Below, piece by piece: positions 1 through 9,073 of a stretch of DNA of 64,000 bases. A program made the translations under genes and the position numbers. The stretch comes from Mammaliicoccus sciuri. Lineage in GTDB: Bacteria > Bacillota > Bacilli > Staphylococcales > Staphylococcaceae. How positions within the stretch are numbered: the first letter of the stretch is position 1; every line of letters starts with the position of its first letter. The stretch is taken from assembly GCF_002901825.1 (NCBI RefSeq), contig NZ_PPQD01000018.1, forward strand, positions 125,252 to 189,251, written 5' to 3'. The notes under the pieces were generated by a model. That model ran no database searches and was not told the DNA's origin. It was given only the letters and a program-made list of their open reading frames with translations.

Positions 1-140
1 CACACTTCGCCTGACTTTTGTTACTATGGGCCGCCTTAGTTACACTTCAGCCTACTTTTGTTACTATGGGCTGCCTTAGTTACACTTCCACCGACTTTTG
101 TTACTATGGGCCGCCTTAGTTACACTTCGCCTGACTTTTG
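1..140. repeat. 40-bp tandem repeat array (cut by left edge)
   Basis: The unit restarts with TTACTATGGG at 21, 61 and 101, an exact 40-bp period, followed by a CCGCCTTAGTTAC core and a more variable ACTTC...ACTTTTG tail. The array continues off the left edge. The same core, with period 40, recurs at 39092-39420. No coding potential is seen. Function unknown. Confidence 0.9.
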
Positions 141-152
141 TAATTCATGCAA

Positions 153-193
153 TAAAAAAAGAGCACAGGAACTAAATATCTGTCCCATGCTCT
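153..193 (-). terminator. Terminator of the mpfA-DUF3817 unit
   Basis: On the minus strand an 11-bp stem (AGAGCA/TGCTCT core with two wobble pairs) is followed by seven T. It lies just after the stop at 207. Confidence 0.8.
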
Positions 194-206
194 TAATATC
201 AATTTA

Positions 207-521
207 TTATTGCGTTATCTTTTCATAAGATTTGCCATTTACAAAGAAATGATCAAATATAAATGTTCCAAAAGGAATAAATGCTACTATAAAAGCAATG
301 ACTGGCCACTTTATATGAATTCTAACAATAAGTGCCATTACCAATATCATGATGACATACATTGAAAATAATCCGCCATGTATCATGCCTAATACTGAAA
401 CTACATTTGGATTACTCAACATATACTTGATAGGCATTGCTATAAATACTAATAACAGTAATGATCCACCTTCTAAATATCCTGTAAACCTAAATAATGA
501 TGTTAATGTAGTTTTGCTCAC
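207..521 (-). CDS. DUF3817-family small membrane protein
   Basis: This 104-residue protein has three to four hydrophobic segments (about 10-30, 40-62, 65-90), a conserved-looking HGGLF loop between the first two, and a short polar C-terminus. Size and layout fit the DUF3817 (YdzA-like) integral membrane family, whose function is unknown. It starts 3 nt after the mpfA stop, so it is almost certainly co-transcribed with that CNNM protein and may be a membrane partner (inference). A strong hairpin terminator follows the stop. Family assignment is by recognition. Confidence 0.75.
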   Translation of the reverse strand: MSKTTLTSLFRFTGYLEGGSLLLLVFIAMPIKYMLSNPNVVSVLGMIHGGLFSMYVIMILVMALIVRIHIKWPVIAFIVAFIPFGTFIFDHFFVNGKSYEKITQ

Positions 522-524
522 TTT

Positions 525-1871
525 TTAATCCTCGTCTTCTTCGTCTTCGTCAAATATACTTTTTCTTTCTTTTATAAAATCTTTGTGTAAAGCAACTGTC
601 TTAATTTGATGATTTTCAACATCAATGACAACCCATTTATCAAATTCTGTATCGACATAGTCGTCTTTTTCAATTTCTGGGTTATGCGCTTGTAACCAAC
701 CACCGATTGTATCAATATCGTCTGAATCTACGAAATCAATTCCGAATTTTTCTTCTAGTTCTGATAAAGTTACACGTCCATTAATTTGGTAAGTATCTTC
801 ACCAGTTTGAATGATATCATTTACTTCATCATCATCAAATTCATCACGAATTTCACCAACGATTTCTTCTAATATATCTTCCATCGTGATGACACCAGCT
901 GTACCACCATATTCATCAATAACTAACGCCATATGCACATGATCTTTCTGCATTTTTACTAATGCATCACTAATTCTTGTAACTTCGTGAATAAGCGGCA
1001 AGTCATGTACGTAGTTATTAATTTTAATTTGTTCACCTGAAGCATATTCTGTTAAAAATTCTTTAACATTTATAAATCCTTTAATATGGTCTTTATCACC
1101 ATCTTCAGTAATTGGGTAACGTGTATAATGATGCTCATTTATAATTTCTAATAATTCTTCAATATTAAATGGTTCTGTTAATGTAACCATTTGTGTTCTA
1201 GGTACCATGATATCTTTTGCTAATCTTTCATCGAATGAGAAAATATTTTGCATATAAGCTAATTCAGTGTGATTGATTTCACCACTTTGATAGCTTTGAG
1301 TCATGATAAGCTTTAATTCTTCTTCTGACATTGCTTGTTCTTCGTTAGTAGGTTGAATACCTATTGTTCTAACTAGAATACGTGCTGCACCATTCATTGA
1401 CCAAATTAACGGTTTCATAACAATACCGAAATAATATAATGGTCGGCCGAAGACAAGTGTAAGTCTTTCTGCCTGTTGAATTGCTACCGTTTTTGGTGCC
1501 AATTCACCAACTACTACATGGATAAACGTTACAATTAAGAAACTGATCGCTATGGAGAAAGTTGTTGTTAATGCGTCTGGTAAGTTAAAGAAGTCTAATA
1601 CAGGATGTATTAATACTTCAAATGTTGGTTCACCAATCCAACCTAATCCAAGTGATGTTACAGTAATACCAAGCTGACATGCAGATAAATAATAATCTAG
1701 TTCTTTGATCATTTTATGTACAATTTTAGCTGATTTACTTCCTTCAGAAATTAATTGTTCAATTCTAGTTATACGCACCTTTACAAGTGCGAATTCAGAT
1801 CCTACAAATACCATTGTAAATGCAATTAATATAAAGAATACAATAAAGTTTATTATGGTCGAAATTTCCAA
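525..1871 (-). CDS. mpfA: CNNM/HlyC-CorC family membrane protein, MpfA-like
   Basis: The 448-residue protein has an N-terminal DUF21/CNNM transmembrane domain (about 1-190, with the GELAPKT signature), two CBS domains (about 215-345, ending in GVITMEDILEEIVGEI) and a C-terminal CorC/HlyC domain (about 355-435), then an acidic tail. In S. aureus the MpfA protein of this type protects against Mg2+ toxicity and lies beside the fructose PTS operon, as here; that synteny supports the symbol. Translation appears to start at TTG; the nearest strong GGAGG is about 25 nt upstream with a small hairpin between. A structured leader precedes the gene. A paralogue lacking the last domain is at 60873-61898. 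Confidence 0.85.
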   Translation of the reverse strand: MEISTIINFIVFFILIAFTMVFVGSEFALVKVRITRIEQLISEGSKSAKIVHKMIKELDYYLSACQLGITVTSLGLGWIGEPTFEVLIHPVLDFFNLPDALTTTFSIAISFLIVTFIHVVVGELAPKTVAIQQAERLTLVFGRPLYYFGIVMKPLIWSMNGAARILVRTIGIQPTNEEQAMSEEELKLIMTQSYQSGEINHTELAYMQNIFSFDERLAKDIMVPRTQMVTLTEPFNIEELLEIINEHHYTRYPITEDGDKDHIKGFINVKEFLTEYASGEQIKINNYVHDLPLIHEVTRISDALVKMQKDHVHMALVIDEYGGTAGVITMEDILEEIVGEIRDEFDDDEVNDIIQTGEDTYQINGRVTLSELEEKFGIDFVDSDDIDTIGGWLQAHNPEIEKDDYVDTEFDKWVVIDVENHQIKTVALHKDFIKERKSIFDEDEEDED

Positions 1872-2012
1872 TTAGTTCCCTATTTCTAGGGATTCACCTC
1901 CAAATATTTTGCGGTGACGCTATGGCCACCTTTGTATGATTTTTTTCAATAAGTTTATTTACGGTATACGTTTTCAAAACTAAATCCTTCCCATTTAGCG
2001 TCACCTCCCCCG
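1872..2012 (-). promoter_or_regulatory. Structured 5' leader of mpfA, candidate cis-regulatory RNA
   Basis: A perfect 10-bp inverted repeat, GGTGACGCTA (1913-1922 and, as complement, 1996-2005), encloses 73 nt. The upstream arm lies beside a very strong GGGGGAGG, which could translate a four-codon ORF (M-G-R-I). Downstream, the mpfA ribosome site GGAGG is separated from the TTG start by a hairpin, CCCTA-GAAA-TAGGG. I could not match this to a known riboswitch class; the M-box and yybP-ykoY consensus features were not apparent. Confidence 0.5.
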
Positions 2013-2105
2013 ATATTAGCATATTATTTTTAGTGTAGCATATTTTTATCACAATTTAAATGATATAAGAAGGAATGTAAATGTAGAAGTCTACACATAC
2101 ATTCT

Positions 2106-2894
2106 TTATATAGCCGTCGTTCCAACATGTTGCATGATAAATTTAGAACTAATTTTATTAAAAGCATCAGGTTGATCAATATTACATACATGACCAGCTT
2201 GCTCTATTATTTCTATTGAAAAATTTTCATTTTCTTTAACGAGTCTTTCAACTGGAGGCATAAACAAATAATCTTCTTCCCCCATGATAAAGAGTGTCGG
2301 AATATCTCTTGTTGCAACTTGTAAATGTGCTAAATAAGGATTTACAAGCTTCGTTAATTTAACCCATTTGATAAATTGTTTTTGAGACACTTTTTTAGCT
2401 TCATTCACAAATCTTAAGCGAGATTCTTCATGAGCTTTCCTAGGCATAATAATGTAAGCAAATAATTTATAAAGCAGCATATACGGCACAAAATTCATAA
2501 TCGTACGGCCGATAGCTAACAAGAATTTAGTCCTTAAATTCACATTAATGATGGCGCCACCTAACACCAATGTCGTAATTCTCTCTGGATATGATTGCGC
2601 CATTGTTTGGCCAACTATTGTGCCAAGGCTCATGCCAATAATATGAGTCTTATCTATTTTCAAATGGTCCAATACATCTACAACTTCTTTTGCTAAATGT
2701 TCAAACGAATCATTTTTCTTCCATTCTTTATTCGCAGATTTCCCGTGCCCCCTCAAATCTACGAGTAATATATTAAAATGTTTCCTATAATATCTCATTT
2801 GTTTAAACCAAATCGAAGAACTACCACCAGCTCCGTGTATCAACGTAACCCATTCTGCGTCATTTGATTTGATAATTGTCTTGTAATATAACAT
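2106..2894 (-). CDS. Alpha/beta-hydrolase
   Basis: A 262-residue alpha/beta-hydrolase fold protein. Visible are the oxyanion-hole HGAGG (20-24), nucleophile elbow GMSLG with Ser89, a probable acid Asp near 208 (GEEDYLF) and catalytic His near 235 (AGHVCNIDQP). A lid-like segment lies at about 125-180. No signal peptide is seen, so it is probably cytoplasmic. The substrate cannot be told from sequence; esterase or lactonase-type activity is typical of the family. It stands alone on the minus strand between the fru operon terminator and the mpfA leader. Confidence 0.85.
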   Translation of the reverse strand: MLYYKTIIKSNDAEWVTLIHGAGGSSSIWFKQMRYYRKHFNILLVDLRGHGKSANKEWKKNDSFEHLAKEVVDVLDHLKIDKTHIIGMSLGTIVGQTMAQSYPERITTLVLGGAIINVNLRTKFLLAIGRTIMNFVPYMLLYKLFAYIIMPRKAHEESRLRFVNEAKKVSQKQFIKWVKLTKLVNPYLAHLQVATRDIPTLFIMGEEDYLFMPPVERLVKENENFSIEIIEQAGHVCNIDQPDAFNKISSKFIMQHVGTTAI

Positions 2895-3035
2895 TGTTCA
2901 CATCTTTCCCTATGTTTACCATTTTCTACATATTATAATAATTTAATTTAATCATATAAAAATTTCCCCAACTTTTCAATTTTAAACATGTTAAATCAGC
3001 ATCATACTTTTGGCCGAGGATTTAAAGCACTGACT

Positions 3036-3078
3036 AAAAAAGCTGTCTACAAAGTCACAACTCTGTAGACAGCTTTTA
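3036..3078 (-). terminator. Terminator of the fruRKA operon
   Basis: A near-perfect stem of about 13 bp (AGCTGTCTACA / TGTAGACAGCT) with flanking A/T runs, 20 nt beyond the fruA stop. The A/T runs on both sides could make it work in both directions. Confidence 0.85.
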
Positions 3079-3097
3079 ATTTAACACGATATATTGA

Positions 3098-5029
3098 TTA
3101 TTCTACTTCTTCTGCGATTTCAAGTTGCTCTTTCGTTAATTTAGGTTTAATAACACCATAAATAATTGCTGCAACTAATGCACCGACAACTACTGCTAGT
3201 AATGTTTGTAATACATGACCGAAGTCAGTTGCAAATATAACAAAGATACCGCCATGTGGTGCTTGAATTCTTGAACCTAATCCTAAAGCTAACGCTCCAC
3301 CAATACCTGAACCAACCATCATTGATGGAATGACACGTAATGGATCTGCTGCTGCAAATGGAATAGCACCTTCTGTAATGAATGATAACCCCATCACATA
3401 GTTTGGAATAATAGAACCTTTTTGTGCTTTAGTAAATTTCTTTCTAAATATTAACATCGCTGTTGCTATTGCTATTGGCGGAATCATACCACCGACCATA
3501 GCAGCAGTAATTGCTGCTGCGTTTCCTTCAGTTAACGCTGCTGTCGCAAATACATATGCCGCTTTATTAAATGGACCACCCATATCAATTGCCATCATTG
3601 CACCAAGTACTAAACCTAATAACATAATATTAGAACCAGATAAGTTATTTAATCCGTCTAATAATAAATTGTTTAACCATGCTGTTGGTGGATTTACCAC
3701 ATACACCATAAGTAATCCAGTAAGTGATACTGATAAAATTGGATAAATTAATGTAGGTTTTAAACCTTCAAACATTTGAGGTAAGTTCTTAAATACATAT
3801 TTGATACCTTCTGTTAAGTAACCTGCAAGGAAACCAGCGATAATACCACCTAAGAACCCTGAACCACCTGCTACTGCTAGCATACCACCGACTAAACCAG
3901 ATGCGAAACCAGGTTTATCTGCAATACTTCTAGCGATGAAACCTGCTAAAATAGGCACGATTAATTTAAATGCACTTTCACTACCAATCGACCATAAATT
4001 AGCTGCAAATTCGTTATATTGTCCACTCTTTGGATCGAATGAGTTTTCACCAAATAAGAATACGATTGCCATCAAGATACCACCAGATATAACAAGTGGT
4101 AACATATTAGAAACACCATTCATTAAGTGTTTATATATCGTCTTAGACACACTTTGTTTTTCATTGCTAGAAGCACTACTTTGTTTCGCACCTTTAGCTA
4201 CGAATGGTTTGCGTGATGTGTCTTGTGCCATATTGATTAATTCTTCCGGGCGTTTAATACCATCAGCAACCGGAACTTGAATCACATTCTTACCATCGAA
4301 ACGATCTGTTTCAACATGTACATCTGCAGCTACAATGATACCTGATGCTTTTTCAATTTCTTCATCAGTTAAATGATTTTTAATACCACCTGAACCATTT
4401 GTTTCAACTTTAATAGGTACACCCATTTTTTTAGCTTGATTTTTCAATGCATCTGCAGCCATATAAGTATGTGCAATACCTGTAGGACATGCTGTTACAG
4501 CTAATACAAGTCCTTTTTCTGAATCCGCTTCTGCATTCGTTACAGCTGCTTCTTCTGAAGATTCATCTGAAGCTTCATCATCATGCTTATTAATGATATT
4601 TAACACTTCTTCTTTACTTTTTGCTTGTAATAACTCTGCTCTTACATCTTCATCCATCAAAATGCCTGAAAGTTTAGCAAGGGCATCTAAATGTGTTTGT
4701 GCACCACCAGCTGGCGCTGCAATCATAAAGAATAAATGAGCTGGTTGCATGTCTAATGATTGATAATCTACACCTTCAACAGATTTACCAAAAGCAATCG
4801 CAGCGGATTGTACAGCATCTGTTTTAGCATGAGGAATCGCAATACCTTCACCAATTCCTGTTGTACTTTGTGACTCTCTTGCATGAATCGCCTGTTTAAA
4901 AGTTGCTTCATCGCTTAATTTCCCAGCGCTGTTTAATTGCGCAACTAACTCATCAATGACTTGATCTTTACTTGTTGCAGAAAGATCCATTGCAATAGTT
5001 TCCTTCGTTAATAGTTCTGTAATTCTCAT
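3098..5029 (-). CDS. fruA: PTS fructose transporter subunit EIIABC
   Basis: A 643-residue fused fructose permease. Order: EIIA (about 1-150, phospho-His67 in AIPHAKT), an acidic linker, EIIB (about 172-275, phospho-Cys181 in TACPTGIAHTYMAA), and EIIC membrane domain (about 295-630) with many hydrophobic segments. It takes up fructose and phosphorylates it to fructose-1-phosphate, which FruK converts to the 1,6-bisphosphate. It lies 18 nt after fruK in the operon fruR-fruK-fruA. The GGGAGG ribosome site is well placed. Length is usual for the Gram-positive EIIABC form. Confidence 0.96.
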   Translation of the reverse strand: MRITELLTKETIAMDLSATSKDQVIDELVAQLNSAGKLSDEATFKQAIHARESQSTTGIGEGIAIPHAKTDAVQSAAIAFGKSVEGVDYQSLDMQPAHLFFMIAAPAGGAQTHLDALAKLSGILMDEDVRAELLQAKSKEEVLNIINKHDDEASDESSEEAAVTNAEADSEKGLVLAVTACPTGIAHTYMAADALKNQAKKMGVPIKVETNGSGGIKNHLTDEEIEKASGIIVAADVHVETDRFDGKNVIQVPVADGIKRPEELINMAQDTSRKPFVAKGAKQSSASSNEKQSVSKTIYKHLMNGVSNMLPLVISGGILMAIVFLFGENSFDPKSGQYNEFAANLWSIGSESAFKLIVPILAGFIARSIADKPGFASGLVGGMLAVAGGSGFLGGIIAGFLAGYLTEGIKYVFKNLPQMFEGLKPTLIYPILSVSLTGLLMVYVVNPPTAWLNNLLLDGLNNLSGSNIMLLGLVLGAMMAIDMGGPFNKAAYVFATAALTEGNAAAITAAMVGGMIPPIAIATAMLIFRKKFTKAQKGSIIPNYVMGLSFITEGAIPFAAADPLRVIPSMMVGSGIGGALALGLGSRIQAPHGGIFVIFATDFGHVLQTLLAVVVGALVAAIIYGVIKPKLTKEQLEIAEEVE

Positions 5030-5047
5030 TTTAATAACCTCCCTATT

Positions 5048-5959
5048 TTAAACATGTTTAATGATTACTTTAGAAATTATTTTTTCTATATCTTCTATAT
5101 TAGCTAAGTCCGCATTAAATGCTGTTGCTGTACCACAGCTTACCGCTAATTTAAATGCTGATTCTATGTCTTTGTCTGCTTCTAATCCTGCTACCATACC
5201 AGCAACAGTACTGTCACCTGAACCAACTGTATTCACAACTTGACCACTTGGTACGATAGCTTTTAATCGTGTTTGTTGATCCACATAAATAGCACCTTCT
5301 CCACCGAGTGAAACGATGACTGCTTGAGCACCTTCATTTAATAATTGCTCAGCACATTCAATGACTTCTTGATCCGTTTCAATTTGTTTATCAAATATTT
5401 CTTCTAATTCATGTTTATTTGGTTTAACAAATTTCGGATTATATGCTAGTACTGATTTCATCAAATCTTTCTCAGCATCCACAATTAAATTCGCACCAGT
5501 CTGTTTAAGTATTTCTGCTACTTCTTGATATACTGGATTTTGTAGTGAACTTGGCACACTGCCCGCAATTATAACCGTATCTTCTGATTGCGTATTTTTC
5601 ATTTTCGTTAAAAATTCTTCGTAGTCATGAGGTTCAATATTTGGCCCCGGTCCATTGATTTCAGTTTCTAAACCAGATTTCAATTTCACATTTATTCTTG
5701 TATCATCTTTAACTTCTACAAAGTCAGTTAAGATGTTTGCTTGATTAAGTGCATCTTTAATAAAATCTCCAGGAAATCCACCTATAAAACCTGTCGCTGT
5801 GCTTTTGATATCTAATGTTTGAAGTACTCGAGAAACATTAATACCTTTTCCACCAGCAAACTTGTTTGTTTCATGTGCTCTGTTTAATTCACCTACTTCA
5901 AATTGATTTGTAAACATTACATAATCAATTGATGGATTAAACGTAACTGTATATATCAT
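5048..5959 (-). CDS. fruK: 1-phosphofructokinase
   Basis: A 303-residue PfkB-family sugar kinase. The N-terminal GGKGINVSRVL signature and C-terminal anion-hole/catalytic-base motif GSGDSTVAGM are intact. It phosphorylates fructose-1-phosphate to fructose-1,6-bisphosphate. Its ATG overlaps the stop of fruR by 4 nt (ATGA), indicating translational coupling, and fruA follows 18 nt on. The paralogous tagatose-6-phosphate kinase LacC is similar in fold, but the fru operon context decides the call. Confidence 0.95.
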   Translation of the reverse strand: MIYTVTFNPSIDYVMFTNQFEVGELNRAHETNKFAGGKGINVSRVLQTLDIKSTATGFIGGFPGDFIKDALNQANILTDFVEVKDDTRINVKLKSGLETEINGPGPNIEPHDYEEFLTKMKNTQSEDTVIIAGSVPSSLQNPVYQEVAEILKQTGANLIVDAEKDLMKSVLAYNPKFVKPNKHELEEIFDKQIETDQEVIECAEQLLNEGAQAVIVSLGGEGAIYVDQQTRLKAIVPSGQVVNTVGSGDSTVAGMVAGLEADKDIESAFKLAVSCGTATAFNADLANIEDIEKIISKVIIKHV

Positions 5960-6717
5960 TTTAGTCCTCCGTTAATTTTATATTTTTCTTTAAATTGATT
6001 TAAATTAGTTAATGTTTGAATCGCTTTGTGAGAAGTTAATATTTCTATTGATTTCTTATATGTCACTTCCGCAAACGATACTTCATTAAATTTAGAATGA
6101 TCTAACAAGACATATACTTGAGATGCTAAATGAATAGCCTTTTCTTTCATTTCAGATTCGTACGGGTCTGGTGTCGTTAACCCATAGTTCAAATCAATGC
6201 CATTCATACCAATAAAAGCTTTGTCAAAACGATATCTTTCAAGGGATTTAACTGCATTGACGCCTATATTCGCAAATGTCGTTGCTTTTACTTCTCCACC
6301 TGTCATATAAACCGAAATGCCTTTTTCTAATAACGGTCTTACATGTGTTAAACCATTTGTTACAACGATAATATCTTGTTGTGTAATAAATGGAATCATT
6401 TCTAAAGTAGTTGTCCCAGCATCTAAATATATCGTATCTCCGTCTGAAATTTGACTGACAGCTAATCGTGCAATCTCTTGTTTTTCATCTTGATGTCGCG
6501 ATTCTTTATCTGTCATATTACGCTCTTCATGGCGCTTTGCAATTTGAGTTGCACCACCATGAACTCTTTTGAGCAAACCTCTTTCTTCAAGTTGAGATAA
6601 ATCTCTCCTAATTGTTGATGTACTTGAATTCGTCAAATTAATAAGTTCTTGTAGAGATACTGTTTCCCGTAAATTAATCTCTTCTAATATTAATTGGTGT
6701 CTTTCAGTCGTTAACAT
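5956..6717 (-). CDS. fruR: DeoR-family regulator of the fructose operon
   Basis: A 253-residue DeoR/GlpR repressor. A winged helix occupies residues 1-57 (ETVSLQELINLTNSSTSTIRRDL) and an effector-binding ISOCOT-like domain spans about 75-235, with the DAGTTTLEM motif. As first gene of the operon it probably represses itself, fruK and fruA until fructose-1-phosphate appears (family knowledge). The region just upstream contains TTGA-rich direct repeats suited to a DeoR operator and a cre-like site. Start ATG follows a GGGGAG ribosome site. Confidence 0.93.
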   Translation of the reverse strand: MLTTERHQLILEEINLRETVSLQELINLTNSSTSTIRRDLSQLEERGLLKRVHGGATQIAKRHEERNMTDKESRHQDEKQEIARLAVSQISDGDTIYLDAGTTTLEMIPFITQQDIIVVTNGLTHVRPLLEKGISVYMTGGEVKATTFANIGVNAVKSLERYRFDKAFIGMNGIDLNYGLTTPDPYESEMKEKAIHLASQVYVLLDHSKFNEVSFAEVTYKKSIEILTSHKAIQTLTNLNQFKEKYKINGGLK

Positions 6718-6741
6718 ACAATCTCCCCTATTCCTCTACAT

Positions 6742-6804
6742 AATAAAACGTTTTCATTTCAATGTCAATCACTTTCGTTCACTTTCAACCAAAATCAACC
6801 AAAA
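6742..6804 (-). promoter_or_regulatory. fru operon control region: cre-like site and DeoR-type direct repeats
   Basis: On the minus strand, ATGAAAACGTTTTAT (complement of about 6743-6757) fits the CcpA cre consensus WTGNAANCGNWNNCW with one mismatch. Immediately upstream, about 10-bp spaced repeats GGTTGATTTT, GGTTGAAAGT and GAACGAAAGT form an array typical of DeoR-family operators. This predicts joint control by CcpA and FruR. Confidence 0.55.
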
Positions 6805-6838
6805 ATTTTTAGTTGTTTTATAAGTGCAATCATTTTAT

Positions 6839-6856
6839 ACAGTAAAAGATTACTGT
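6839..6856. other. Inverted repeat upstream of the M20 amidohydrolase gene
   Basis: ACAGTAA and TTACTGT are separated by 4 nt, between the divergent fruR and M20 genes and about 14 nt before a TATAAT at 6870. It could be an operator for the M20 gene. No cognate regulator can be named. Confidence 0.35.
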
Positions 6857-6890
6857 TATACTTTTCTAGTATAATTTTAGGAGGTAAATC

Positions 6891-8084
6891 ATGAATAATT
6901 TAAAAGAAAAGCTTTTTAACCTAATTGAAAAGAAAGAAAGTGACATGATTGATATTAGAAGGCATTTGCACCAACACCCAGAACTCTCATTTGAAGAAGC
7001 GCAAACTGCTGAATATATTAAATCATTTTACGAAGGCAAAGATGTTAAAGTAACACAACCTTTAGAAAAAGAACATGCTATTATTGTAGAAATTAAAGGT
7101 GGTCAAGAAGGTAGAACGATTGGTTTAAGAGCTGACTTTGATGCTTTACCTATAACTGAAGAAACAGATGTTCCTTTCAAATCACAAAATGAAGGTGTTA
7201 TGCATGCTTGTGGCCATGATGCTCACACTGCTTATTTAATGGGACTTGCAGATGCACTTATTGAAATTAAAGAAGAATTACCTGGCACAGTTAAAATCAT
7301 TCATCAGCATGCTGAGGAGAAACCTCCTGGTGGTGCTAAAGCACTTGTAGAATCTGGTGCACTTGATGATTTAGATGAAGTTTATGGTATCCATATCGTT
7401 CCAGTAGCTGGACCTGAATTTATTGGTTACAATAAAGGACCATCATTCTCAGGAAGTTCAACATTCAAATTGACGATTAATGGTTTAGGCGGACATGCAG
7501 CAAGTCCACACAAAACACATGATGCATTAGTTGCTGGGACAAACTTTGTAAATGCTATTCAAACGATTGTATCAAGACGTATCGATCCATTAGATATGGG
7601 TGTCGTTACGATTGGCGCATTCGAAGCACCAGGTGGATACAATGTTATTCAAGATAGCGTTACAATCAAAGGTACTGCTAGATATTTAAACCCTGAATTA
7701 GAAGAAACAATGTATCAAGAAATCAAAAAAATTGCAGATAGTGTTGCAGTTGGATTCGATATTGAATATGACTTAGATTATCAATTTGGTTATCCTGTAC
7801 TTTACAACCATCCAGAACAAACTGATAAAGTAGCAGAAATATTATCAAATAGTAAAGGCGACTATTTCCAACAGTTAGTTGAAATACCTCAAGTTACAGG
7901 ATCAGAAGACTTCGCCTACTATCTACAAAAAATTCCTGGTTCATTCTACATTGTAGGCAGTAAACCAGAAGGCGTAACAGAACCATATATGAATCACCAC
8001 CCTAAATTTGATGTGAATGAAGATTGCTTACAAGTAGCAGCAAAATCTTTAGCAGAAATTACATTAAATAGATTAGAAAAATAA
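6891..8084 (+). CDS. M20-family metallopeptidase / N-acyl-amino-acid amidohydrolase
   Basis: A 397-residue M20D (HipO/AmaA-like) enzyme. The metal-site motifs are visible: RADFDALPI, MHACGHDAHT, EE in HAEEKPPGG, and HIVPVAG; the inserted dimerisation domain spans about 185-300. The family cleaves N-acyl groups from amino acids or related amides with a two-metal centre in the cytoplasm. The exact substrate is not deducible. It is monocistronic, has an AGGAGG ribosome site 7 nt before the ATG, and ends at a strong bidirectional terminator. Confidence 0.88.
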   Translation: MNNLKEKLFNLIEKKESDMIDIRRHLHQHPELSFEEAQTAEYIKSFYEGKDVKVTQPLEKEHAIIVEIKGGQEGRTIGLRADFDALPITEETDVPFKSQNEGVMHACGHDAHTAYLMGLADALIEIKEELPGTVKIIHQHAEEKPPGGAKALVESGALDDLDEVYGIHIVPVAGPEFIGYNKGPSFSGSSTFKLTINGLGGHAASPHKTHDALVAGTNFVNAIQTIVSRRIDPLDMGVVTIGAFEAPGGYNVIQDSVTIKGTARYLNPELEETMYQEIKKIADSVAVGFDIEYDLDYQFGYPVLYNHPEQTDKVAEILSNSKGDYFQQLVEIPQVTGSEDFAYYLQKIPGSFYIVGSKPEGVTEPYMNHHPKFDVNEDCLQVAAKSLAEITLNRLEK

Positions 8085-8098
8085 ATATTAATATAAAA

Positions 8099-8136
8099 GA
8101 TGAGGCTGGAACCTGTATATAGGTTCCAGCCTCATC
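8099..8136. terminator. Bidirectional terminator between convergent genes
   Basis: A perfect 16-bp stem (GATGAGGCTGGAACCT with its complement) and a 6-nt loop. It contains the GAGGCTGG word common in staphylococcal terminators. It serves the M20 gene on plus and the aldo-keto reductase on minus. Confidence 0.93.
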
Positions 8137-8153
8137 TTTATATCATTATCATA

Positions 8154-9062
8154 CTATAATATATCTTCACCACGTGATGCGACATAAATATCGAACCACT
8201 CTTGATCTGTTAATTGTAATTTCGTAGCATTTACAGCTTCGTCGACTCTTTCTATCTTACTTGAGCCTACAATTGGCATCACTTTTGAAGGTAATCTGAG
8301 TAACCAACTGTAAATGACCGTGCTTACTGATACGTTATATTTTTCTGCTAATGGTTGTATAACTGCCATAATGCGTCTTGCTTTTTCATCAGTTTGATCA
8401 AATAATTTACCGCCAGCTAATGGACTCCATGCCATTACTTTAACATCATGTTGCAACATTCTATTTAATGTACAATCTTCAATATTTTCAAGTTGATATG
8501 GTGATACTTCAACTTGATTGACTGAGATATGCGACATTTCTTTCTTCAAACTTTCATTTAATAATTCATATTGATTGCATTTAAAGTTTGAAACACCGAA
8601 CGCTTTTATTTTTCCTTGTTCAACTAAATGCATCACTGCACGCGTCATTTCATCTGGATCCATTAATGGAGATGGACGATGAATCAGTAGTGTATCGATG
8701 TAATCTGTCTTAAGATTTAAAAGCGATTTATCAACTGATTCAATAATATGATCATAACTTTGATCATATCGATGACCAGTATTTTTAGCGATTTGATCAT
8801 TCGGTAAAATAATACCGCATTTTGTGACGATTTCAATTTTCTCTCTTAAATTAGGTGTTAATGCTAATGCATCACCAAATAATGATTCACATGTATAATT
8901 ACCATATATATCAGCATGATCCATTGTTGTAATGCCTCTATCAACAATTTCATGTATAAAATCATTTAATTGTTGATTGTTATAACCCCATTCATTCAAT
9001 CTCCAAAAACCATGTACAATTCTAGAATAACTAACATGTTTATTTATACGAATTCTTTCCAT
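8154..9062 (-). CDS. Aldo/keto reductase, YdhF-like
   Basis: A 302-residue NADPH-dependent aldo/keto reductase. The TIM-barrel motifs include catalytic Asp and Tyr (TTMDHADIYGNY), FGVSNF, the VNQVEVSPYQ strand and a C-terminal cofactor motif near PIVGSSKIERV. It resembles the YdhF subgroup of oxidoreductases with unknown physiological substrate. Translation starts at ATG 12 nt downstream of the CobW-type gene's stop, so the two probably share a transcript. Confidence 0.88.
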   Translation of the reverse strand: MERIRINKHVSYSRIVHGFWRLNEWGYNNQQLNDFIHEIVDRGITTMDHADIYGNYTCESLFGDALALTPNLREKIEIVTKCGIILPNDQIAKNTGHRYDQSYDHIIESVDKSLLNLKTDYIDTLLIHRPSPLMDPDEMTRAVMHLVEQGKIKAFGVSNFKCNQYELLNESLKKEMSHISVNQVEVSPYQLENIEDCTLNRMLQHDVKVMAWSPLAGGKLFDQTDEKARRIMAVIQPLAEKYNVSVSTVIYSWLLRLPSKVMPIVGSSKIERVDEAVNATKLQLTDQEWFDIYVASRGEDIL

Positions 9063-9073
9063 CCCATCATCTC

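Noticed and set aside
1872-2012. M-box or yybP-ykoY metal riboswitch before mpfA
   Set aside because: I could not find the conserved core sequences of either class; kept only as an unassigned structured leader.
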